From assembly GCA_964437215.1 (NCBI GenBank), contig CAYTFZ010000049.1:1-18570 (forward strand): a stretch of 18,570 nt of DNA. Direction: 5' to 3'. The stretch's first letter is position 1. Every line of letters begins with the position of its first letter. The notes under the pieces are model-generated. The model had not been told where the DNA came from. It worked only from the letters and a program-made list of their open reading frames with translations, and did not search any database. Source of the DNA: JAAYAN01 sp964437215 (GTDB taxonomy: Bacteria > Bacteroidota > Ignavibacteria > Ignavibacteriales > Melioribacteraceae). Made by a program: the position numbers and the translations under genes. Of the stretch, positions 1 to 7,429 are shown in pieces.

Positions 1-2210
1 ACCTGCATTGATGATAACCCGAGTTTATTCATAATATCTTTATTCAAGTGAACCTGCAGCTCAGGAGTGGTTTCTTTCATATTTAATGAAATATCCACAA
101 GTCCTTTAATTTTTTCCATTTTTAGTTTTATCTGATCAGCTATTTTTTTAGCGCCCTCAGTATCAAAACCGATTACTTTCACTTCAATATCTTTTTCGCT
201 GGAAAGAGATCCGCCTTCTTGAAAGATGTATGATATTCCGGCAACATCATCAAGCTTTTCGCGCAGTTTATCCTGAATTTCGAACTGGGTTTGTGATCTT
301 TCTTCAACAGGCTTAAGTTTGATAAACAATTCAATTGTTGATGCAGTTGACCCGAATGAAGCAAAACCTTCACGTTCTCCGAAAAATACAGCAATCGACT
401 CTAAATCTTTATCTTCAATAATTTCTTTTACCATATTTTCTATTCTGTAAACATATAATCTCGAATCTTCTACAGGACTTCCAGCCGGAGAATCAATTAC
501 CACATTTATAAAACCTCTGTCGGTTTTTGGCATAAATTCACCCTCAAGCAAAAAAGCTGATCCTACTGAAAGAAGCAACATTACAAATACAGCTCCCAAT
601 ACTGTCTTCTTGTGAAAAAGGGTCCATTTCAATAATTTTTCATATTTGTCCGTTAAAGCTTGCAAATAGTATTCGGTTTTTGCTTTGAATTTATTTAAGA
701 ACTTATTTTTACCTTCTTCAGAATGATCTTTTTTTACTATTTTAAGAATATTTGCTGAAAGCATAGGTACAATTGTTAAAGAAACTATTAATGATACTAT
801 AAGGCTGAAAGAAATTGTAAGCACCATATCTTTAAATAACTGTCCCGTAATGTTAGGAACAAAAAGAACAGGAACAAATACTGCAACAGTTGTTAAGGTT
901 GATGCTGTAATAGCCATACCCACTTCAGTTGCACCTTTATCGGCAGCTCCCATCCTTGTCTCGCCCAATTCTCTGTGGCGGTATATATTTTCTAAAACTA
1001 CAATGGAGTTATCCACAAGCATACCCACTGCCAAGGCTAATCCTGCCATTGATATAATATTTAATGTAAGATCTAAAGCATACAAAACTGCAAATGTAGC
1101 AATAATTGCAATTGGAATTGCTATACCGATGATAAGACTTCCGCGCCAGTTAAGTAAGAATATATAAATAACAATAAAAGCCAGAATAAAAGCAATAAAA
1201 GCAGAACTTTCCAAGTTGTTGATAGATTTCATAATAAATTCTGACTGATCATAAAGTATGCTAAATTTTGTTCCCTCAGGTAATCTTTCGGAAATATATG
1301 GGAACGCTTCTTTTACTTTGCGGCAAGCAAGCACAGTGTTAGCATCCGATTGCTTTGATACCAGAATTGTGATTCCTTCACTGTAATCGGAACGCACTTC
1401 GTTTGTCGATTCTTTGTAACCGTCAACAACTTCGGCAACGTCTTTAATATAAACAGGGGTACCGTTTTTAACTGTTAGAGTTGTGTTCTTTATTTGCTCT
1501 ACTTCAATATATTCACTAAGAATCCGGAGGTTGTAATTTTTTACTTTTGTCTTTAAAGTACCGCCAGGTTGAATTCCTCCGCCTGTTTGAATTGCTCTGT
1601 TTACATCTGTAGGCGATAATCCGTAGGAAGAAAGCAACACCGGATTGATATTTACATTAATTTGCCGCTCCAAACCTCCCTGAGTTTCTACCGAAGCAAC
1701 TCCGTCAACTCTTTCAAGCAAAGGTTCAATTGTTTCTTCCGACAATTTCCTTAATTCTGCCGGACCTAAATACGGCGAGCTTAATGTTATGAACATAATT
1801 GGCTGCATCGACGGATCGAAAATAAATGTTATAGGCTCTGTTGCATCTTCGGGCAAATAATCACGAATAAAGTCTATATTTTTCCTTATGTCCACATCTG
1901 CCTGGTCCATATCTGTGCCGTACTTAAATTCGAGGGTAACTATCGAAGCTCCCTGAACTGACTGCGAACTTACTTCTTCAATATTTTTTACCGACGAAAC
2001 AGCTTCTTCAATCGGTCTGGTAATTAAATTTTCTATATCTTCCGGTCCTACTCCGGTATAACTTGTAATTATACCGGCATACGGAAATTTTATATCCGGA
2101 AAAAAATCGATTTTTAATTGCGTAAATGAAAAAATACTGAAACTGATAACAATACTGTACAGCATAAGCATTGTTATCTGTCTTTTTAATGAAAATTTTG
2201 ATAATATCAT
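1..2210 (-). CDS. RND efflux transporter permease (AcrB/SwrC-like), C-terminal part missing at window edge
   Basis: This is an inner-membrane proton-driven drug or solute pump and the last visible gene of the efflux operon. The minus-strand frame is open from ATG at 2208-2210 to base 1, about 736 codons; the family is usually 1,000-1,050 residues, so the C-terminal third lies outside the window. TM1 is near residues 11-31 and is followed by the first periplasmic (porter) domain. TM2-TM6 lie near 335-483 and TM7 near 530-552, followed by the conserved GEFMPKTDRGF stretch. The TM4 proton-relay motif reads GMLVDNSIVVLEN, with D400-N401 at the place of the AspAsp pair (407/408) of AcrB. An AAGGA lies about 10 nt upstream of the ATG. 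It follows the adaptor gene by 58 bp. Substrate cannot be told from sequence. Frame and family are clear; subfamily is inferred. Confidence 0.95.
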   Translation of the reverse strand, partial: MILSKFSLKRQITMLMLYSIVISFSIFSFTQLKIDFFPDIKFPYAGIITSYTGVGPEDIENLITRPIEEAVSSVKNIEEVSSQSVQGASIVTLEFKYGTDMDQADVDIRKNIDFIRDYLPEDATEPITFIFDPSMQPIMFITLSSPYLGPAELRKLSEETIEPLLERVDGVASVETQGGLERQINVNINPVLLSSYGLSPTDVNRAIQTGGGIQPGGTLKTKVKNYNLRILSEYIEVEQIKNTTLTVKNGTPVYIKDVAEVVDGYKESTNEVRSDYSEGITILVSKQSDANTVLACRKVKEAFPYISERLPEGTKFSILYDQSEFIMKSINNLESSAFIAFILAFIVIYIFLLNWRGSLIIGIAIPIAIIATFAVLYALDLTLNIISMAGLALAVGMLVDNSIVVLENIYRHRELGETRMGAADKGATEVGMAITASTLTTVAVFVPVLFVPNITGQLFKDMVLTISFSLIVSLIVSLTIVPMLSANILKIVKKDHSEEGKNKFLNKFKAKTEYYLQALTDKYEKLLKWTLFHKKTVLGAVFVMLLLSVGSAFLLEGEFMPKTDRGFINVVIDSPAGSPVEDSRLYVYRIENMVKEIIEDKDLESIAVFFGEREGFASFGSTASTIELFIKLKPVEERSQTQFEIQDKLREKLDDVAGISYIFQEGGSLSSEKDIEVKVIGFDTEGAKKIADQIKLKMEKIKGLVDISLNMKETTPELQVHLNKDIMNKLGLSSMQ

Positions 2211-2268
2211 ATTCTAATATCCTTATCTGCTTACTTTAACGTAATACAAACTTTTAATCCTTATTTTT

Positions 2269-3375
2269 TTACTTTACTATTTTAACTTTCTGACCGTCGC
2301 GTACTATATTCTGACCAACAACTATTACTGTGTCCTTTTCTTTTAGTCCTTTTTTAATTTCAATTCTTCCTTCGCTTGATATACCGGTTTTAACTTCTGT
2401 TATTTTGGCCGCACCGTTTTCAACAGTAAAAATGAAATATTTTTTTACAGTTCCCTGAATACCTGTTTCCTTGTCAACCATAACTTCGGTTCGCTGCATT
2501 AAAGAATTTTCGGGAACTACAAATATTCCCTGCTTTTGGGATACTTCAATGTAAAATTCTCCAAATATTCCGGATTTTATTCTTGAATCCGGTTTTATTA
2601 ACTGCACTTCAACTTCCAAAAGATTTGTAACGGGATCGATTGCCTGATTTACTTTTGAAACAACTCCTTTATAAATTTTATCAGGTATCGAAGGAAATTT
2701 AATTTCAACCGATTTTCCGTATGCAACCGACGATATATCTTTTGTCGATATTTGCAGTTTCGATTTCATTGCATTCGGACTAACAATTTGAACAACCTGC
2801 ATTCCGGGCGGAACCATTTGATTTTTTTCATAAAATATAGCGCCTACAACACCCGAAAAAGGAGCTTTTATAAAACTGTTCTGATAAGTTTCGTTAGCCT
2901 GAGCCAATTGTAATTTTGCCTGTTCCAATGTGTTTTCGGCAGTTTCCTTTTGTGTTTTAACCTGATCGAACTGCTGAGGACTTATTACCTTTTGTTCGTA
3001 TAACTGGTTTTTCCTGTCAAATTCCTGTATAGCAAAATCTGCCTGCGACTGGGCAGTTTTAACAGAAGCTTTAGCTAAATCGACAGCCTGTTTAAACGTT
3101 GCATTATACTGTACAGCCAATACCTGTCCAGCTGATACGCTTTGTCCCGGACGGACATAAATTTCGTCCAGCTTTTCGTTTATCTTGCTGTAAACAATAG
3201 CATCGTTTTCTCCCGAAACACTTCCAGTGACTTTTATATAATTGGAAATTGTATCAGGCTTAATCTCATAAATTTGAACCGGAATTATTTTTTCTGCTTC
3301 AGCTTCATCATTTTCGCTGCATCCCGAAAATATTATTATACTAATTGTTAAAATTCCTAAAAAATATTTTTTCAT
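2269..3375 (-). CDS. Periplasmic adaptor (membrane fusion) lipoprotein of RND efflux system, HlyD/AcrA family
   Basis: This 368-residue protein would link the RND pump to the outer-membrane factor across the periplasm. The N-terminus is a lipoprotein signal ending in FSGC, so Cys19 is the likely lipidated residue. Next come the first half of a lipoyl/barrel-sandwich domain (about 64-92, with VRPGQSVSAGQVLA), an alpha-helical coiled-coil hairpin rich in Gln, Glu and Ala (about 95-165), the second lipoyl half (about 168-200, with IKAPFSGVVG), then beta-barrel and membrane-proximal domains to the end (IVVGQNIVRDGQKVKI). Length and order match AcrA/MexA-type adaptors. Start ATG at 3373-3375 has AGAGGA 4 nt upstream. 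It begins 16 bp after the TolC-like gene and precedes the pump gene, so the three parts should be made together. Confidence 0.95.
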   Translation of the reverse strand: MKKYFLGILTISIIIFSGCSENDEAEAEKIIPVQIYEIKPDTISNYIKVTGSVSGENDAIVYSKINEKLDEIYVRPGQSVSAGQVLAVQYNATFKQAVDLAKASVKTAQSQADFAIQEFDRKNQLYEQKVISPQQFDQVKTQKETAENTLEQAKLQLAQANETYQNSFIKAPFSGVVGAIFYEKNQMVPPGMQVVQIVSPNAMKSKLQISTKDISSVAYGKSVEIKFPSIPDKIYKGVVSKVNQAIDPVTNLLEVEVQLIKPDSRIKSGIFGEFYIEVSQKQGIFVVPENSLMQRTEVMVDKETGIQGTVKKYFIFTVENGAAKITEVKTGISSEGRIEIKKGLKEKDTVIVVGQNIVRDGQKVKIVK

Positions 3376-3391
3376 TTTATCCTCTTATATT

Positions 3392-4726
3392 TTATTTCCA
3401 AACTTTATCCATCAATCCGGCTGCTTTAAGCAATTCGAGCTGACTGATGTTGTAATTATAAATTCCCTGCAAATAGTCGGCTTTGCTTTTTGTATAAAGA
3501 AGCTGCGAGTTTAAAACATCTATCTGCGTGCTGAGTCCGTTATTGTACATAATTGAAGAAATTCTCATACTTTCTTTTGATAAAAGCATTGCTTGCTCGA
3601 GACTGTTAAGACTTTTAACCGCCTGTTTGTATAATGAATATTTTTCCTCAACTTCTAAAAGCGCTCCGTCTTTTGTTTGCGAAAGCGCATATTCAACCTG
3701 TTCTGTTTGAATTTTAGAAAGCTGATAATCTATAAGCCTTCTTCCGCCTTCAAAAAGAGGCCATTGCACAGCAAGCGTAAGCGATTTAGAGCGGATATAA
3801 TCATCCCACATAACTTTAGAATCATCCATCTGAGCTTGATGAGCAATATTGCCCGAAAGTGAAATGGTTGGAGCAAATTTACCCAGAGAAACATACTCAG
3901 CTGTTTCGGTTGCATCATATCTGTGCTGCATCGATTTTATGTCATTTCTTCTTTCCAAAGCAAGGTTTTTCATTTCTTGAAGCGAACTGACATTATATTC
4001 ATTTAAAAAATCTTTTGAATACAACGAATCGCTGATTTCAAGAGAATCTTCCAAAGAGATGTTTAATATAGTTTTTAATCTTTGGTAAGAAAGCATACGG
4101 TTTGAACTTGCCGCTTCGTACTGCGGAAGAGTTGAGTAATACTGAGCTTTTGCTCTTTGCAAATCCAATTCGGTAGCTGAACCGTTATTATAAAATATTT
4201 CTACCTGGTCGAGATTTTCTTTTGCTACCCGCACAGCTTCACCAGCAGTTTCCGAAAGCTCTTCGGAAAGAATAATTCCGTAATAAGATTGCAGGGCTGT
4301 TAAAACTGTCTGCGATTCCTGACCTTTTAATTCTTCACTGAGCGATTTTTTTAAATTGCTTTGAATTAAAACATTAAAAAGTCTGCTTCCTCCTGTAAAA
4401 AGCGGCAGCGAAAAATCGAGCGAGTGCTGAAAAGAATATTTTGAACCTATTTGTACGCTTTGTCCCATAAATACAAAAACCGGCAGCTCCATATTTTTTG
4501 TCATAGCCCCGGTATAAGTGATTGTAGGCAGAAAATTAGTGTACGAACGGTAAACTTCAAGCTGCTGGGCATCATATTCAAGCATCTTCGATTTCAGCAT
4601 CAAGTTATCGCTCAACGAATAATCAACAACTTTATCCCAGCTTAAAGTTATTATTTTTTTATTCTGAGCTGAAGTCTGACTGATAACAAAGATTGAAAAC
4701 AATAAAATTGATAATTTTTTAAGCAT
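3392..4726 (-). CDS. TolC-family outer membrane efflux protein
   Basis: This 444-residue outer-membrane factor would form the trimeric exit duct of the tripartite pump. Residues 1-20 form a Sec signal peptide (hydrophobic core, likely cut after QTSA). The mature protein shows the two-fold internal repeat of the family: long helical segments with regular Leu, Ala and Gln, and the recurring 'YNNGSATELDLQRAKAQY' and 'YNNGLSTQIDVLNSQLLY' sequences typical of the OEP domain, one in each half. The ATG directly abuts the TAA stop of the upstream TetR gene (4727-4729), and its GGAG lies inside the end of that gene, which indicates translational coupling. Cognate partners are the adaptor and pump downstream. 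Confidence 0.95.
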   Translation of the reverse strand: MLKKLSILLFSIFVISQTSAQNKKIITLSWDKVVDYSLSDNLMLKSKMLEYDAQQLEVYRSYTNFLPTITYTGAMTKNMELPVFVFMGQSVQIGSKYSFQHSLDFSLPLFTGGSRLFNVLIQSNLKKSLSEELKGQESQTVLTALQSYYGIILSEELSETAGEAVRVAKENLDQVEIFYNNGSATELDLQRAKAQYYSTLPQYEAASSNRMLSYQRLKTILNISLEDSLEISDSLYSKDFLNEYNVSSLQEMKNLALERRNDIKSMQHRYDATETAEYVSLGKFAPTISLSGNIAHQAQMDDSKVMWDDYIRSKSLTLAVQWPLFEGGRRLIDYQLSKIQTEQVEYALSQTKDGALLEVEEKYSLYKQAVKSLNSLEQAMLLSKESMRISSIMYNNGLSTQIDVLNSQLLYTKSKADYLQGIYNYNISQLELLKAAGLMDKVWK

Positions 4727-5332
4727 TTATATCTCCATATTTTTTTTTCCAAAAGCATTAAGCCAAAATTTTACGAATTTTTCTATTTCCTCCGAAAACA
4801 ATTCGATGTTTCCTTCAAGCATAAATTGCGAAAGTAAAAGTATTATTGGTCCGATAAAGCTTCTTATAAGCATATCAACATTATCCTCCTCATTAAGGAA
4901 ACCGTCCTTTTTGGCATCGTTAAATAAGCTCCCTAACTCTTCCATTCCCCGCTTAACCATAAATGTTTTTTGGTTTCTAACCTCTTCGGGCATATTCATA
5001 AACTGGGCGAAAGCATTAAATTTTAACAGATATGGATAAGTTTTTACAAAAGTCTTATATATTTCTGCTATCATAAAAATCTTTTCGCTGAATGATGTTC
5101 CGCATTGGAAATATTCATTTTTTAATTCTTCGCCAATTCTATCCGTTTCTTTTACAAGTTCAAGAAGAAGAGTTTCCTTATCCTTGAAATAGTAATATAA
5201 TACTGGCTTTGTAACATTCGCATTTTCACAAATTTCGCGGACTGATACTTTATAAAATCCATCGCGCGAAAACAACTCTGCAGCTGCTATAAATATTTTA
5301 TTTCTGGTATCTTTTTTTTCGCTGTCTTTCAT
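4727..5332 (-). CDS. TetR/AcrR-family transcriptional regulator, probable autorepressor of the efflux operon
   Basis: This 201-residue protein is the first gene of the operon. The N-terminal DNA-binding domain (about 10-57) has the family pattern: IFIAAAELFSRDGFYKVSV leading into a helix-turn-helix near 29-50 (VREICENANVTKPVLYYYFKDKE). The remainder is an all-helical ligand-binding and dimerisation domain without a recognisable ligand signature. Its stop codon touches the start of the TolC-like gene, so regulator and pump are co-transcribed. The ATG at 5330-5332 lacks a strong Shine-Dalgarno sequence; an A-rich stretch precedes it. The palindrome at 5361-5374, overlapping the presumed promoter, is the best candidate operator. 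That it represses the pump is inferred from family and position. Confidence 0.93.
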   Translation of the reverse strand: MKDSEKKDTRNKIFIAAAELFSRDGFYKVSVREICENANVTKPVLYYYFKDKETLLLELVKETDRIGEELKNEYFQCGTSFSEKIFMIAEIYKTFVKTYPYLLKFNAFAQFMNMPEEVRNQKTFMVKRGMEELGSLFNDAKKDGFLNEEDNVDMLIRSFIGPIILLLSQFMLEGNIELFSEEIEKFVKFWLNAFGKKNMEI

Positions 5333-5353
5333 ATTTTTTTAATTTATCAATAA

Positions 5354-5382
5354 ATTATACTTACCGGTCGGTAACATAAAAA
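5354..5382 (-). promoter_or_regulatory. Putative promoter of the tetR-efflux operon
   Basis: On the minus strand a perfect TATAAT (plus positions 5354-5359) is separated by 17 nt from a weak -35-like TTTTTA (5377-5382). It lies 21 nt upstream of the tetR ATG, which implies a short leader. The -10 match is strong, the -35 match poor. The operator palindrome fills most of the spacer. Confidence 0.5.
5361..5374. promoter_or_regulatory. Candidate TetR operator palindrome
   Basis: The sequence reads TTACCG-GT-CGGTAA, a perfect 6-2-6 inverted repeat. ACCG/CGGT half-sites are frequent in operators of TetR-family proteins. It sits immediately upstream of the TATAAT of the operon promoter, where bound repressor would block RNA polymerase. 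It is also within the 169-bp divergent region before the gene at 5502, so that gene might be affected too. Confidence 0.65.
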
Positions 5383-5501
5383 CAAAATGCCGGAATGTCA
5401 ACACTTTATTTTTTCGCCAAAAAATTTTTAATCAAGCAAATGGTTTTTTGCTGTAACTTTTTTAATTAAATTAATTAATCGAATTAAAGCAGAGAGGCAT
5501 A

Positions 5502-6251
5502 ATGAAAGCAGCCGTGATTATTTTAATTTACCTTATAACCTTTAATTTTCTGCCGGTTCAGGATTTTCTTTCGGAACAAAAAAAGTATGAACGCGTACGC
5601 AGCTCGATAAAACAAAAAGGAAATTATTTAAAAAAGAAATTGAATGAAATTGGTCTTTTGGAAAATAACCTGAACATTTTGATTACAGCTTATAAAGACG
5701 AAGATGTTCTGGAAGTTTTTGCAAAAACCAAGCAGGACGTAAAATATAAATTGCTTGCAGTTTATAAAATTTGCACACGTTCAGGAGTTTTAGGACCCAA
5801 AAGGTGCCAGGGTGATCTTCAGGTTCCTGAAGGATTTTATCACATCGACAGATTTAATCCGGCAAGTAATTTTTATTTATCGCTTGGAATTAATTATCCG
5901 AACAAATCCGACCTCATTCTAAAAACAGGAAACGACCCCGGCGGAGATATTTTTATTCACGGCAATTGTGTAACTATCGGCTGTATTCCTGTTACAGATG
6001 ACAAAATTAAGGAAATTTACTTATATGCTGTTTATGCAAAAAATTGCGGACAGACAAAAATTCCGGTTTATATTTTTCCTTTCAGGATGACGGACGATAA
6101 TTTTAATAAACACTGTGAGAGTTATAGCCAGAACAAAAACTTAATTTCTTTTTGGAGTAATTTAAAAATCGGATTCGATTTATTTGAAAAAGAGAAAAGA
6201 GAATTGAAGACAATTGTTAATAAGCAAGGAATTTACAGTTTTAAATTTTAA
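5502..6251 (+). CDS. Secreted L,D-transpeptidase-fold protein, YafK/DpaA type (YkuD superfamily)
   Basis: This 249-residue protein probably acts on peptidoglycan in the periplasm. Residues 1-20 form a hydrophobic export signal or anchor, followed by a charged helical segment (about 24-55). The catalytic domain carries the YafK-type signature SGVLGPKRCQGDLQVPEGFY (about 94-113), the NP-x-S-x-FYLSLGI-x-YPN stretch, and the active-site segment FIHGNCVTIGCIPVTDD, with His153 and nucleophile Cys161. The usual YkuD SxGC(R) here reads TIGCIP, as in the YafK branch. The E. coli relative DpaA detaches Braun lipoprotein from peptidoglycan; whether that substrate exists here is unknown, so a general L,D-transpeptidase or hydrolase role is the safer call. 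ATG at 5502 is preceded by AGAGAGG. It is divergent from the efflux operon and monocistronic. Confidence 0.9.
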   Translation: MKAAVIILIYLITFNFLPVQDFLSEQKKYERVRSSIKQKGNYLKKKLNEIGLLENNLNILITAYKDEDVLEVFAKTKQDVKYKLLAVYKICTRSGVLGPKRCQGDLQVPEGFYHIDRFNPASNFYLSLGINYPNKSDLILKTGNDPGGDIFIHGNCVTIGCIPVTDDKIKEIYLYAVYAKNCGQTKIPVYIFPFRMTDDNFNKHCESYSQNKNLISFWSNLKIGFDLFEKEKRELKTIVNKQGIYSFKF

Positions 6252-6315
6252 CCCAAAATAGTCAATAGAACAAATAATATTGTGGTTGAGTTTTTATTAT
6301 TGGCTATTTTTGGGT
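6251..6315. repeat. Long imperfect hairpin directly after the L,D-transpeptidase stop
   Basis: The arm at 6251-6267 (ACCCAAAATAGTCAATA) pairs with 6298-6315 (TATTGGCTATTTTTGGGT), leaving one bulge and one mismatch around a 30-nt loop. The stem starts on the last base of the stop codon. There is no U-tract after it, so it is more likely an RNA 3'-end stabiliser or part of a repeat than a classic terminator. Confidence 0.5.
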
Positions 6316-6320
6316 AATCC

Positions 6321-6371
6321 CGACTTAAAAAATCTTATCCCGATTTATCGGGATATAGATTTTGTTAGTCG
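6321..6371 (+). terminator. Probable terminator hairpin with ATCCCGAT/ATCGGGAT core
   Basis: A perfect 8-2-8 palindrome (6337-6354) is extended on both sides into a stem of about 22 pairs with one bulge and two mismatches. The flanks are A-rich on the left and T-rich on the right (AGATTTTGTTAG), so it could end transcription from the L,D-transpeptidase gene, possibly in both directions. Confidence 0.55.
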
Positions 6372-6391
6372 ACTTGTCCGGCATTTGACGG

Positions 6392-6423
6392 ATCCGCCAT
6401 TATTTTGTTTTCTAATGGCGGAT
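6392..6423. repeat. Perfect 11-bp inverted repeat in the convergent intergenic region
   Basis: ATCCGCCATTA (6392-6402) and TAATGGCGGAT (6413-6423) are exact reverse complements around a 10-nt loop. It is the third hairpin within 175 bp. No poly-T tract follows on either strand, so its function is open. Confidence 0.6.
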
Positions 6424-6466
6424 TTGGGTTTAATAAGTTTATGTTAGGATATGGATTGCCAGAATA

Positions 6467-6498
6467 AGAAAAAGCGGCTGAAAAAAGTTTCCAGCCGC
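6467..6498 (-). terminator. Rho-independent terminator of the OmpA-type lipoprotein gene
   Basis: On the minus strand GCGGCTG, an 11-nt loop and CAGCCGC are followed by TTTTTCTT. The perfect 7-bp GC-rich stem (plus positions 6474-6480 and 6492-6498) begins 8 nt after the stop codon of the gene at 6507-7181. Confidence 0.85.
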
Positions 6499-6506
6499 AA
6501 AAATAA

Positions 6507-7181
6507 TTACGGTTTTAACTGACCTTTTTCGGCAGCTTCTTTAAGTTCTTCGTTAGCAAAAATAGCTATTTCAACACGTCTGTTTTGTTTTTTACCTTCT
6601 GCAGTATCATTAGTAGCAACAGGTTCTTTTTCGCCTAAACCTATTTTTTCGATACGTGAAGAAGCAACGCCTTTGCTTATAGCGTAGTTAGAAACAGAAG
6701 CAGCACGTTTTTCGGAAAGTGTTTGGTTGTATTCATCCGATCCGTCGGAATCTGTATGTCCTACAATTAATACTTTTGTATCGGGATATTTGTTAAGAAT
6801 TGTTGAAAGTTTGGAAATATTTACTTTAGCTTCATCCTGCAAAGTGGAAGAATTTGTAGCAAACAAAATACCCGAATCGAAAGTAATTTTAATACCTTCG
6901 CCAACTCTTTCGGTTTTTGCTCCAGCAATATCGTTGTTAATTTCTTCTGCCTGATCATCCATATAATCGCCGATAAGAGCTCCGGCTGTACCGCCAACAA
7001 CTGCGCCAATAATAGCCCCGAGAGCTGTATTGTCGTATTGATTACCGATTATACCCCCAATAACTGCGCCTCCTCCTGCACCAATTGCAGTACCCTGAAA
7101 AGCTTTGCTTGTTCCGCATCCGTAAAATAGCACGGCAATCATTAAAACTGAAGCAGAAATAATAAGTTTTGTTTTGTTCAT
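6507..7181 (-). CDS. OmpA-family glycine-zipper lipoprotein (YiaD/Pal-like)
   Basis: This 224-residue cell-envelope protein is predicted to anchor the outer membrane to peptidoglycan. The signal peptide ends in LFYGC, making Cys22 the lipidated residue. Residues 31-75 form a glycine zipper (GAGGGAVIGGIIG and GAIIGAVVGGTAGALIGDYM), likely a membrane-embedded hairpin. The OmpA-like peptidoglycan-binding domain covers about 97-208, starting at the 'ITFDSGILFATNSSTL' strand. It includes GHTDSDGSDEYNQTLSEKRA, with Asp144 and Arg159, and the terminal NRRVEI, the residues that contact diaminopimelate in this family. Order and length match E. coli YiaD. A strong GGGAGG lies before the ATG. It is monocistronic, ended by the hairpin at 6474-6498. 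Confidence 0.94.
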   Translation of the reverse strand: MNKTKLIISASVLMIAVLFYGCGTSKAFQGTAIGAGGGAVIGGIIGNQYDNTALGAIIGAVVGGTAGALIGDYMDDQAEEINNDIAGAKTERVGEGIKITFDSGILFATNSSTLQDEAKVNISKLSTILNKYPDTKVLIVGHTDSDGSDEYNQTLSEKRAASVSNYAISKGVASSRIEKIGLGEKEPVATNDTAEGKKQNRRVEIAIFANEELKEAAEKGQLKP

Positions 7182-7429
7182 AACCCTTCCTCCCTTAAAT
7201 GTTAATAATTACTTAATATATTTTTTTTATTTATCAACTGAACATAAAAATATAAAGCCTAATATTCAATTTTTTAACCTACTATTTTTTATTAGTAATA
7301 TTTTCCCCACATGCCTTACTGCGTATTAGAAAAAGTAAGAAAAACACTTCTTGCCGGTTCATCATTAAATCTTTAATTTTAGATAAGTGAATACTAAATT
7401 ACTAAAGAATAATTTTTAACAGGAGATTT
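7182..7429. other. Divergent intergenic region between the lipoprotein and aldo/keto reductase genes
   Basis: This AT-rich spacer must contain promoters for both flanking genes. The ribosome binding sites are clear at each end (GGGAGG for the minus gene, AGGAG for the plus gene). Only weak -10-like elements are seen, such as TATATT on the minus strand near 7217-7222, with no convincing -35 partner. ATTAAA-TC-TTTAAT is a small palindrome of no known meaning. No ORF or RNA gene was recognised. Confidence 0.4.

Noticed and set aside
850..1167. Plus-strand ORF of 105 codons
   Set aside because: It lies entirely antisense to the RND pump coding frame, whose protein shows clear family motifs; no ribosome binding site and no family resemblance.
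5375..5501. Possible promoter of the L,D-transpeptidase gene (TTGCTG with AT-rich -10)
   Set aside because: The -10 candidates (TTAATT, TAATTA) are too weak to single out one in this AT-rich spacer.
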